Shown here: positions 1 to 5,031 of the stretch, piece by piece
Layout of the letters: each line of letters begins with the position of its first letter
How positions within the stretch are numbered: position 1 is the stretch's first letter
Source of the DNA: Solirubrobacteraceae bacterium
GTDB taxonomy: Bacteria; Actinomycetota; Thermoleophilia; Solirubrobacterales; Solirubrobacteraceae
Direction: 5' to 3'
Assembly: GCA_025935735.1 (NCBI GenBank)
Contig: JAICUS010000461.1
Span: forward strand, 1 to 5,031
DNA: 5,031 nt
Made by a program: the position numbers and the translations under genes
Notes under the pieces: generated by a model
The model's input: the letters and a program-made list of their open reading frames with translations, nothing else
What the model was told of the DNA's origin: nothing
Database searches by the model: none

Positions 1-196
1 CCGGCTCGCCGCCGAGCTGTTCCCGGACGCCGGCCCGCGGCTGACGGCGCGGCTGGCCGACGTCTGCGTCCTGCCCGCGCCCGGCCGGATGGCCTGGCTC
101 GCCGCCTTCCCGACCCGCGAGCGCCGCTGGCGCGGCGCCCACGGGGGGCTGGCGGCCGAGGAGGCCGAGACCTGGATCGGCCTCCGGGCGCCTTAG
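1..196 (+). CDS. C-terminal fragment, probable alkaline phosphatase family / nucleotide pyrophosphatase protein
   Basis: The frame starting at base 2 is open from the window edge to TAG at 194-196, giving 64 residues; the start lies outside. Two blocks are recognisable: [11 protein letters not shown] (about residues 18-28) and [11 protein letters not shown] (residues 44-54). They resemble the end of bacterial alkaline-phosphatase-superfamily (type I phosphodiesterase/nucleotide pyrophosphatase) proteins, where a 'GDVvvLPhPG' segment precedes a 'HGGLspEE' segment whose His (here H47) is a metal ligand in the family. Such enzymes hydrolyse phosphate mono- or diesters at a two-metal site. Only the tail is visible, so substrate, localisation and active-site completeness cannot be judged. 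The stop overlaps that of the convergent aldo/keto reductase gene. The family call rests on two short motifs and is moderate. Confidence 0.6.
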   Translation, partial: RLAAELFPDAGPRLTARLADVCVLPAPGRMAWLAAFPTRERRWRGAHGGLAAEEAETWIGLRAP

Positions 197-1164
197 AGCT
201 CGACCGCGGCCATCCCGGCGTCGTTGTAGCGCCCGCCGGCCGCCTCGCCGAGCGCGTCGAGCTCGGCGATGACGTCGTCGCTCAACTGGACGTCCGCCGC
301 CGCCGTGTTGTCCTCGAGGTAGCGGATCCGCTTGGTGCCGGGGATCGGCACGACGTCGTCCCCCTTGGCCAACAGCCAGGCGAGCGCGATCTGGACCGGC
401 GTCGCGCCGGCCTCGTCGGCCACCCCGCGCACGCGCCGGACGAGCGCCAGGTTGTGCTCGAGGTTCTCGCCGGTCCAGCGCGGGTGCTGCTTGCGGAAGT
501 CGTCGTCCGAGAGCTCCTCGGAGCTGGTGAGCGCGCCGGCGAGCAGCCCGCGGCCCAGCGGCGAGTAGGGCACGAGGCCGACGCCGAGCTCCCGCGCGGC
601 GGGGACGATCTCGGCCTCCAGCCCGCGCGTGAACAGCGACCACTCGCTCTGCAGCGCGGCGATCGGGTGCACGGCGGCGGCCGCGCGCAGCGTCTCCGCG
701 CTCACCTCCGAGAGCCCGAGGTGGCGGACCTTGCCGGCCGCGACCAGCTCGGCCATCGCGCCGACGCTCTCCTCGATCGGCACGTCCGGGTTGCGGCGGT
801 GCATGTAGTAGAGGTCGACGTGGTCGGTGCCGAGGCGGCGCAGCGAGGCGTCGATCGCCTCCCGGATGTACTCCGGCCGGTTGTCGACGAAGCGGTTGCC
901 CTGCTCGTCCTGGCGGTTGGCGAACTTGGTGGCGATGACGTAGTCGTCGCGGCGGCCGGCCACGGCGCGGCCGACGAGCTCCTCGTTCGCGCCCCAGCCG
1001 TAGAGGTCGGCGGTGTCGAGGAACGTCACACCCAGCTCGTGGGCGCGATGGATGACCCGGATCGACTCGTCGTCGTCACCGGGCCCGTAGGCGAAGGACA
1101 TGCCCATGCAGCCGAGTCCCAGGGCGGACACGGTGAGAGCACCGAGATTGCGTTGTTCGAGCAT
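193..1164 (-). CDS. Aldo/keto reductase (AKR13/YakC-like)
   Basis: A 323-residue cytosolic NADP(H)-dependent oxidoreductase with a TIM-barrel fold, reducing aldehydes or ketones; the substrate cannot be told. The full AKR tetrad is visible: D50 (in FLDTAD), Y55 (DLYG), K80 (ATK) and H122 (YYMHRR). The N-terminal 'LGLGCMGMS' and the stretch '[11 protein letters not shown]' (about 144-154) are typical. The C-terminal '[14 protein letters not shown]' (273-286) is the cofactor-phosphate loop, with K278, R279 and N286. Length is normal for the family. The frame stays open upstream to 1671, but that part is antisense to the cupin gene and unlike any AKR; homology begins at [10 protein letters not shown], so ATG 1164-1162 is the start. 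No Shine-Dalgarno is seen. It is divergent from the cupin gene (36-bp gap) and convergent, with overlapping stops, with the phosphatase-like gene. Family is certain; the AKR13 subgroup is probable. Confidence 0.95.
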   Translation of the reverse strand: MLEQRNLGALTVSALGLGCMGMSFAYGPGDDDESIRVIHRAHELGVTFLDTADLYGWGANEELVGRAVAGRRDDYVIATKFANRQDEQGNRFVDNRPEYIREAIDASLRRLGTDHVDLYYMHRRNPDVPIEESVGAMAELVAAGKVRHLGLSEVSAETLRAAAAVHPIAALQSEWSLFTRGLEAEIVPAARELGVGLVPYSPLGRGLLAGALTSSEELSDDDFRKQHPRWTGENLEHNLALVRRVRGVADEAGATPVQIALAWLLAKGDDVVPIPGTKRIRYLEDNTAAADVQLSDDVIAELDALGEAAGGRYNDAGMAAVEL

Positions 1165-1200
1165 CGTCGAAAGGTCTAGCACCCTGTCACGATCCCGTGC
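1165..1200. promoter_or_regulatory. Divergent promoter region, AKR / cupin
   Basis: These 36 bp must hold or adjoin the promoters of both divergent genes. On the minus strand TAGACC (1178-1173) lies 8 nt before the AKR ATG, which suggests a near-leaderless transcript. On the plus strand two weak -10 candidates exist: TAGCAC at 1177-1182, with TTGTTC at 1153-1158 as a possible -35 (18-bp spacer), and CACGAT at 1188-1193, 7 nt before the cupin ATG. The minus TAGACC and plus TAGCAC candidates overlap at CTAG (1176-1179), so polymerases could compete. Neither gene has a visible ribosome binding site. The matches are imperfect and this is inference. Confidence 0.3.
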
Positions 1201-1611
1201 ATGGAAACCGGCGTCGCCTTCGCCGCGCTCGATCCGGACACCGAGGAGCGCTTCCTGCCGCTGCGGCGGATGCTCGGGGTCACGAGCTTCGGCCTCAACC
1301 AGATCCTGCTGCGCCCCGGCCAGCGCGGGCGCATCCACCGCCACACCGCCCAGGAGGAGGTCTACGTCGTGTTGTCCGGCACGCTGACCCTGGGCATCGA
1401 GGGGGAGGAGCGCGAGCTGTCGCAGGGCGAGCTGGCCCGCGTGGCGCCCGGCGTGCGGCGGCAGCTGGTCAACACGGGCGGCGACGACGTGCTCCTGCTC
1501 GCGCTGGGCGGCGCGAACGAGCACGTCGGGCGGGACGGCGAAGCGTTCAGTTCGTGGGAGGACGAGAGTGGCGCGCCGCCGCAGGAGGTGCCGCTGCCCG
1601 ACGATCTGTGA
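1201..1611 (+). CDS. Single-domain cupin protein
   Basis: A 136-residue soluble protein with one conserved cupin beta-barrel, a fold used by many metal-dependent enzymes and small-molecule binding proteins. Motif 1 is intact at residues 43-60: G43, H46, H48, E53 and G60, fitting G(X)5HXH(X)3-4E(X)6G. Motif 2 is recognisable at 76-91 (G76, G84, N91), but the usual first Pro is A82 and the metal-binding His position is R87 ([10 protein letters not shown]). The three remaining ligands may bind metal differently or not at all. The tail after about 110 is acidic and proline-containing, probably flexible. ATG 1201 starts the fold directly; no Shine-Dalgarno is visible. It stands alone: divergent from the aldo/keto reductase and convergent on the MFS gene across 271 bp. 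Function and substrate are not deducible. Confidence 0.9.
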   Translation: METGVAFAALDPDTEERFLPLRRMLGVTSFGLNQILLRPGQRGRIHRHTAQEEVYVVLSGTLTLGIEGEERELSQGELARVAPGVRRQLVNTGGDDVLLLALGGANEHVGRDGEAFSSWEDESGAPPQEVPLPDDL

Positions 1612-1628
1612 TGCGGCGGGGTGGGGCA

Positions 1629-1856
1629 GGCGAACTGCTTGCTGGGTTGGGTTGGAGCCATCGCCGCGCATGATCGATCGCCTTCCGGCGCGAACCGATC
1701 AGGATCGACCGAGAACGTGACACACCAGAAAGACGTGGGGCTGGTTGGTCGCTCCATACGCGACTAACCAGCCCCGCCTCGCCGCGGGCGCCGTAGAAGC
1801 GATCATCTGCGCACAGCGGCCGAACCCCTCACTCCCTACCCAGCAAGCAGTTCGCC
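1629..1856. repeat. 228-bp inverted-repeat element in convergent intergenic gap (MITE-like or structured)
   Basis: The gap between the cupin and MFS genes contains no credible gene. Its ends form a perfect 19-bp inverted repeat: GGCGAACTGCTTGCTGGGT at 1629-1647 is the reverse complement of 1838-1856. Inverted similarity resumes further in: 1666-1691 matches the reverse complement of 1788-1812 with small gaps (shared GCGCA, TGATCG, CTTC and CGGCGC blocks). An independent 16-bp hairpin sits inside, off centre, at 1737-1775. No target-site duplication is visible in the few bases flanking 1629 and 1856, and no transposase is present. Candidates are a non-autonomous miniature element, a decayed inverted duplication, or a long structured RNA/terminator region. 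The repeat itself is seen directly; its nature is open. Confidence 0.7.
1737..1775 (-). terminator. Strong hairpin, probable transcription terminator for the MFS gene
   Basis: Arms 1737-1752 (GGGGCTGGTTGGTCGC) and 1760-1775 (GCGACTAACCAGCCCC) pair over 16 bp with one G-T (G-U in plus-strand RNA) position and a 7-nt loop TCCATAC. One more G-C pair and one T-G wobble extend it to 1735-1777. On the minus strand the stem is followed by ACGTCTTTCTGG, a modest T-rich stretch, so it best suits intrinsic termination of the MFS transcript, whose stop codon lies about 106 bp upstream. On the plus strand GC-rich sequence follows, so use by the cupin gene would need a terminator without a U-tract, as proposed for some actinobacteria. 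It lies within the larger inverted-repeat element. Confidence 0.5.
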
Positions 1857-1882
1857 GAGCCCGCCGCCCCCGCCGGCCCTGC

Positions 1883-3061
1883 TCACACCGCGGCCCTGAC
1901 CCGCTCCTCACGCGCAAGCGCCCCCAGGAGCAGCCAGCCCACCACCAGCGGCACCGCGAGCAGCCCGAACCCGGCGGCCCACGACGTCGCGCCGACCAGC
2001 GCGGCGAACGCGGCCCCGCTGCCCGCCCCGAGCGCCACCGCGGTCTGCTGGAACCCGAGCGCCGAGCCGGTCGTCCCCGGCCCGGTGAGCTCCGCGGCCG
2101 CGGTGAGCGAGAGGCCGTTCCAGCTCATGCTGCCCACGCCCGCCAGCACGAGCACGGGCACGAGCAGGCCCAACGGCGCGTGCGCCAACCCGGCGACGGC
2201 CACCAGGGCGACCGCGGTGACGACGCCGATCCACCGCATCAGCGGCAGGCGCCTGCCGGAGCGGTCCGACAGCCAGCCGGTCAGCGCGCGTGAGGCGGCG
2301 CCGCCGACCTGGATCGCCGCCAGCACCGCCGCGGCCGCGCCGGCCGCCACGCCGCGCTGCTCGTGCAGGAACAGGACGGTGAACCCGAGCACGGCCGCCT
2401 GGGCGGTGACGTAGAGCAGCGAGGCCGCGGCCAACCGCCACATGCGGGCGTCGCGGAGCGGCGTGGGCGCCGCCTCGACGGCCTCGTGCGTGCTCGTCTC
2501 CGGCTCCCGGAACACCAGCCCGCAGGCGAGCGCACCCACGAAGCAGCCGCCGGCCAGCGCCAGCAGCGCCGCCTTCAATCCGCCCGCGGCGGCGAGCGCC
2601 GGCAGCGTCAGCGCGCCCACCACGCCGCCGAGCGGCACCGCCATCTGCCGCACGCCCAGCGCCAGCCCGCGCTGCCGGCGCCCGAACCAGCCCATGACCG
2701 CCCGGCCGCTGGCGATCGACGTGCAGCCGGCCAGCGCACCCGTCACCACCAGCGCGGCGACGAGCGCGCCGAACGTGGTGGCGAACGCGCCCGCGGCCAG
2801 CGCGCACGCCCCGCCGGCCAGCCCGACGGACACCACCAGCCGCTCGCCCGCCCGGTCGGCCAGCCAGCCCCACATGAGCAGCAGCGCGGTGATCCCCCAG
2901 CTCACGCTGGCCAGCACCACGCCGACCTGGGCGAGCGACAGCCCGAGCTCGTCGCGCAGCGCCGGCGCGATCGCCGGCAGGCCGAGCTGGACGGCCGAGA
3001 GCGCCGCCTGGGCGAGCACCCCGGCGCCGAGCACTGCCCAGCGGTAGCGGGGCTCTCTCAC
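1883..3061 (-). CDS. MFS transporter, 12 transmembrane segments
   Basis: A 392-residue inner-membrane major facilitator superfamily permease, probably driven by the proton or substrate gradient; substrate and direction are unknown. About twelve hydrophobic helices are visible (roughly 8-30, 46-66, 75-94, 97-117, 137-158, 163-184, 209-232, 238-260, 275-293, 297-318, 333-355, 359-382). Motif A appears after helix 2 as GWLADRAGER (65-74) and again after helix 8 as GWLSDRSGRR (262-271), the expected internal duplication. A charged loop (about 185-208) joins the halves. 'RRQRGLALGVRQMAVPLGG' is typical of MFS helices 4-5. GTG at 3061-3059 is chosen because a TACGAT hexamer ends 6 nt before it; TTG at 3088 would add nine residues but lies upstream of that hexamer. 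It is divergent from the amidase gene, with 71 bp between, so co-regulation is plausible. Confidence 0.92.
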   Translation of the reverse strand: MREPRYRWAVLGAGVLAQAALSAVQLGLPAIAPALRDELGLSLAQVGVVLASVSWGITALLLMWGWLADRAGERLVVSVGLAGGACALAAGAFATTFGALVAALVVTGALAGCTSIASGRAVMGWFGRRQRGLALGVRQMAVPLGGVVGALTLPALAAAGGLKAALLALAGGCFVGALACGLVFREPETSTHEAVEAAPTPLRDARMWRLAAASLLYVTAQAAVLGFTVLFLHEQRGVAAGAAAAVLAAIQVGGAASRALTGWLSDRSGRRLPLMRWIGVVTAVALVAVAGLAHAPLGLLVPVLVLAGVGSMSWNGLSLTAAAELTGPGTTGSALGFQQTAVALGAGSGAAFAALVGATSWAAGFGLLAVPLVVGWLLLGALAREERVRAAV

Positions 3062-3132
3062 CGAGCGATCGTAGGCCGCGCGACGCAAGAGGTTCCTTGA
3101 GCAGACCTGGGTCGCGTAGGCTGCCGAGTCCG
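3062..3132. promoter_or_regulatory. Divergent, probably leaderless promoters for MFS and amidase genes
   Basis: Minus strand: TACGAT (3073-3068) fits the TAnnnT -10 consensus and ends 6 nt before the MFS GTG, placing the predicted transcript start at or next to the start codon. Plus strand: TAGGCT (3117-3122) ends 10 nt before the amidase ATG, predicting a leader of only a few nt. Neither start has a Shine-Dalgarno. No convincing -35 stands at 17 bp from either; TTGAGC at 3097-3102 is only 14 bp from TAGGCT. The -10 matches plus the lack of ribosome binding sites support leaderless transcription; this is inference from spacing only. Confidence 0.4.
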
Positions 3133-4560
3133 ATGGACGACACGTCGTTCACGTCGGCGGCCGAGCTCGCCGCGCTGGTCCGCGCGGGCGGCGCGAGCCC
3201 CCGCGAGGCCGTGGAGGCGTCGCTGCGCCGGATCGAGGCGCGCGACGGCGCGCTCAACGCCTTCATCGAGGTCGACGGCGACCGCGCGCTGGCCGCCGCC
3301 GACGCCCTCACCCCGGGCGAGGGGCAGCCGTTCGCCGGCGTGCCGATCGCCATCAAGGGCAACGTGCCGGTCGAGGGGCTGTGCTTCAACCAGGGGTCGC
3401 GGTTCATGGAGGGCTACCGGCCCGACCACTCCGCCTACCTGGTCCGGCGGCTGCGCGACGCGGGGTTCGTGATCGTCGGCGTGACCAACCTGCCGGAGTT
3501 CGCGATCCTCCCGACCACCGAGCCGCGCCACACCGGCGTCACCCGCAACCCGTGGGACGCCGACCGCACGCCGGGCGGCTCCTCCGGCGGCTCCGCGGCC
3601 GCGGTGGCCGCCGGGATGGTCCCGCTCGCGCACGGCAACGACGGCGGCGGCTCGCTGCGCATCCCCGCCGCCTGCTGCGGGCTGGTCGGCCTGAAGCCGA
3701 GCCGCGGGCGGGTGTCGCGCGGGCCGGACCTCGGCGACTCGTGGCTGGCCTGCGACGGCGTGCTCACCCGCACCGTGGCCGACACGGCGCTCGCGCTCGA
3801 CGTGCTCGGCGGCTACGAGGTGGGCGACGCCAACTGGGCGCCGCGGCCGGTCGAGCCCTACACCACGGCGATGCGGCGCGACCCCGGCCGGCTGCGGATC
3901 GCGCTGGCCACCGACAACGTCCTCGGCGTCGAGCCGGACGCCGAGTGCGTCCGCGGCCTCCGGCTGGCCGGCGAGATCCTCGCCGCGCTCGGCCACGAGA
4001 TCGAGGAGGTCGCCCCAGCGCTGCCCGGCGCCGAGCTGCTGGCCATCTTCATCTCGGCGTTCGGCCCGGCGATCGCCCTCGGGATCAGCTCCGGTGTGCT
4101 GCGCGCCGGGCGCGAGCCGGAGGACGACGAGATCGAGCCGCTCTCGCGCGCGCTGTACGAGCGGGCCCGCGCCACGCCGTCGGTCGGCTACCTCGGCGCG
4201 GTGGCGCAACTGCAGGCGCTGGCCCGGGGGATCGTGGCGTTCTTCGCCGACTACGACGTGCTGCTCACGCCGGCGCTGGCCGAGCGGCCGCTGCCGATCG
4301 GCGAGTGCAACGGGCTGGGCGCCAAGCCGCTCGAGGACCTCGACCGCTCCGGCCGCTTCACCCCCTACACGTCGCTGTTCAACATCACCGGCCAGCCCGC
4401 CGTCTCGGTGCCCATGGGCCTCGGGCCGGACGGCCTGCCCACCGGCGTGCAGATCGTCGGCAAGCCGCTGTGCGAGGAGACCCTGCTCCAGCTCGCCGCG
4501 CAGCTGGAGGCGGCGCACCCGTGGGCGCACCTACGCCCCGAGCACCTCGCGCATACCTAG
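3133..4560 (+). CDS. Amidase-signature hydrolase, 6-aminohexanoate-cyclic-dimer hydrolase-like
   Basis: A 475-residue amidase-signature enzyme, which hydrolyses a C-N amide bond to acid plus amine. The Ser-cisSer-Lys triad is visible: K75 in GVPIAIKGN, cis-Ser150 in TPGGSSGGSAAA (146-157), and nucleophile S174 in GNDGGGSLRIPAACCG (168-183). Spacings of 75 and 24 residues match the family. 'HGNDGGGS...CCGLVGLKPSRGR' is the variant seen in NylA-type (6-aminohexanoate-cyclic-dimer) hydrolases rather than GatA, and no GatB/GatC is nearby. The usual KDN after the lysine is KGN. The C-terminal 'FNITGQPAVSVPMG' and 'LPTGVQIVG' blocks are typical. No signal peptide, so cytoplasmic. ATG 3133 is preferred over in-frame TTG 3097, which lies upstream of the -10 candidate. 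The last ten codons overlap the SDR gene on the other strand. Family is certain; the true substrate is unknown and need not be nylon-related. Confidence 0.95.
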   Translation: MDDTSFTSAAELAALVRAGGASPREAVEASLRRIEARDGALNAFIEVDGDRALAAADALTPGEGQPFAGVPIAIKGNVPVEGLCFNQGSRFMEGYRPDHSAYLVRRLRDAGFVIVGVTNLPEFAILPTTEPRHTGVTRNPWDADRTPGGSSGGSAAAVAAGMVPLAHGNDGGGSLRIPAACCGLVGLKPSRGRVSRGPDLGDSWLACDGVLTRTVADTALALDVLGGYEVGDANWAPRPVEPYTTAMRRDPGRLRIALATDNVLGVEPDAECVRGLRLAGEILAALGHEIEEVAPALPGAELLAIFISAFGPAIALGISSGVLRAGREPEDDEIEPLSRALYERARATPSVGYLGAVAQLQALARGIVAFFADYDVLLTPALAERPLPIGECNGLGAKPLEDLDRSGRFTPYTSLFNITGQPAVSVPMGLGPDGLPTGVQIVGKPLCEETLLQLAAQLEAAHPWAHLRPEHLAHT

Positions 4561-5031
4561 CGGGCGCACGCCCAGCGCCTCCACGTCCGCGGTCCCGCGC
4601 TCGGAGAGCATGTCGACGGCCAGCAGCTGGGCCTCGTCCCATGTCACCAGCGCGGTCGGGCCGGCGAGCGTCTCCTCGGCCCGCAGCGCCGCGCGCAGGC
4701 CGGTCAGCGGAACCGGCAGCGCGGGCCGGCGGCGCCCACTCGCGGCCAGCGTGAGCCGGACGACGTCGCGCTGGCTGAGCACGTCCGGGCCGGCCAGCTC
4801 GTAGCGGGCGTGGCCGCCGCCGCCCGGCGGGCGCTCGAGCGCGGCCATCAGGCAGTCCGCGGCGTCCTCCACCCACAGCGGCTGCGTGCGGGCGATCCCG
4901 CGCCCCACGAGCGGTACCGCGGGCAGCAGCCCGAGCCGCTCCAGCCAGCGCAGGTGACGGTCGCCGGGCGCGTAGATCAGCGAGTGCGCGAGCGTCGTAG
5001 TGGGCAGCGGCGCGGCAGCCACTGCAGCCTC
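4531..5031 (-). CDS. NAD(P)-binding atypical SDR (NDUFA9-like), C-terminal part, 5' end outside window
   Basis: 166 residues are visible; the frame is still open at the window edge (Glu-Ala-Ala before the GTG at 5022). The N-terminal Rossmann half with its glycine-rich dinucleotide motif is absent, so this is a fragment of a larger gene, not a short protein starting at 5022. 'HSLIYAPGD' (about residues 16-24) corresponds to the 'RPSxIYGPGD' segment, and 'RTQPLWVEDAADCLMAAL' to the 'qpVwVeDvA.a...al' segment, of atypical short-chain dehydrogenases related to the complex I NDUFA9 subunit. 'YELAGPDVLSQRDVVRL' follows as expected. In this family the protein binds NAD(P) and may be a reductase, epimerase or non-catalytic. 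An Arg usual before Pro-Ser is His here. Its last 30 bp overlap the amidase gene. Family is likely; the specific role is unknown. Confidence 0.85.
   Translation of the reverse strand, partial: EAAVAAAPLPTTTLAHSLIYAPGDRHLRWLERLGLLPAVPLVGRGIARTQPLWVEDAADCLMAALERPPGGGGHARYELAGPDVLSQRDVVRLTLAASGRRRPALPVPLTGLRAALRAEETLAGPTALVTWDEAQLLAVDMLSERGTADVEALGVRPLGMREVLGA

Noticed and set aside
1165..1671. In-frame N-terminal extension of the aldo/keto reductase (169 more residues)
   Set aside because: It is antisense to the cupin gene, has Arg/Gln/Ala-rich shadow composition, resembles no AKR domain, and family homology starts at the ATG at 1164.
1737..1856. Integron attC site or tRNA gene in the inverted-repeat region
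   Set aside because: No paired RYYYAAC/GTTRRRY core sites were found, and no D-, anticodon- or T-arm pattern (such as GTTCRANTC) is present.
1629..1856. Intact insertion sequence
   Set aside because: Only 228 bp, no transposase frame and no visible target-site duplication; at most a non-autonomous or decayed element.
1699..1917. 72-residue minus-strand frame in the intergenic gap
   Set aside because: Arg/Gly-rich, crosses the hairpin and inverted-repeat arm, overlaps the MFS end, and has no recognisable start signal or family.
3097..3132. TTG start adding 12 residues to the amidase
   Set aside because: It lies upstream of the TAGGCT -10 candidate, and the added residues (SRPGSRRLPSP) are not typical of the family N-terminus; ATG 3133 is better.
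1908..3407. 499-codon minus-strand frame spanning the MFS gene, the divergent gap and the start of the amidase
   Set aside because: Out of frame with the MFS protein, no domain-like segments, extremely Arg/Gly-rich; a GC-bias shadow.
3058..4530. 490-codon minus-strand open frame opposite the amidase
   Set aside because: Low-complexity Arg/Ala/Gly/His-rich translation typical of the antisense of a GC-rich gene; the plus strand encodes a clear amidase with full active site.
4531..5022. Treating the GTG at 5022 as the true start of a 163-residue SDR protein
   Set aside because: The frame remains open to the window edge and the cofactor-binding N-terminal half would be missing; a partial gene is more likely.

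Overview
The window is chromosomal DNA of very high GC, with nearly every third codon position G or C. The six genes have standard bacterial families, no recognisable Shine-Dalgarno sequences, and in several cases a TAnnnT-like hexamer 6-10 nt before the start codon. This fits a high-GC actinobacterium and would suit the Thermoleophilia/Solirubrobacterales group. That placement is inference; no rRNA or marker gene is present.

Layout: six genes alternate strictly in strand (+ - + - + -), so no two neighbours can share an operon. (1) 1-196 (+): C-terminal tail of a probable alkaline-phosphatase-superfamily/nucleotide-pyrophosphatase protein. (2) 193-1164 (-): aldo/keto reductase with a complete D-Y-K-H tetrad. 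(3) 1201-1611 (+): small single-domain cupin whose motif-2 histidine is replaced by Arg. (4) 1883-3061 (-): 12-helix MFS transporter. (5) 3133-4560 (+): amidase-signature hydrolase with the Ser-cisSer-Lys triad, resembling 6-aminohexanoate-cyclic-dimer hydrolases. (6) 4531-5031 (-): C-terminal part of an NDUFA9-like atypical SDR that runs off the window.

The junctions are tight. Genes 1 and 2 converge with stop codons overlapping in TTAG. Genes 2 and 3 diverge from 36 bp. Genes 4 and 5 diverge from 71 bp. Genes 5 and 6 converge with a 30-bp, codon-in-register coding overlap. The only real gap is 1612-1882, between the converging cupin and MFS genes. It holds a 228-bp element bounded by a perfect 19-bp inverted repeat, with further inverted similarity inside and a separate strong hairpin that probably terminates the MFS transcript.

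Functional links are modest. The divergent amidase/MFS pair could be an uptake-plus-hydrolysis unit for an amide, and the AKR/cupin pair could share control from one short promoter region. No defence system, CRISPR array, tRNA/rRNA, integrase or transposase is visible. Most of the window is ordinary metabolic chromosome; the inverted-repeat element at 1629-1856 is the least explained part.
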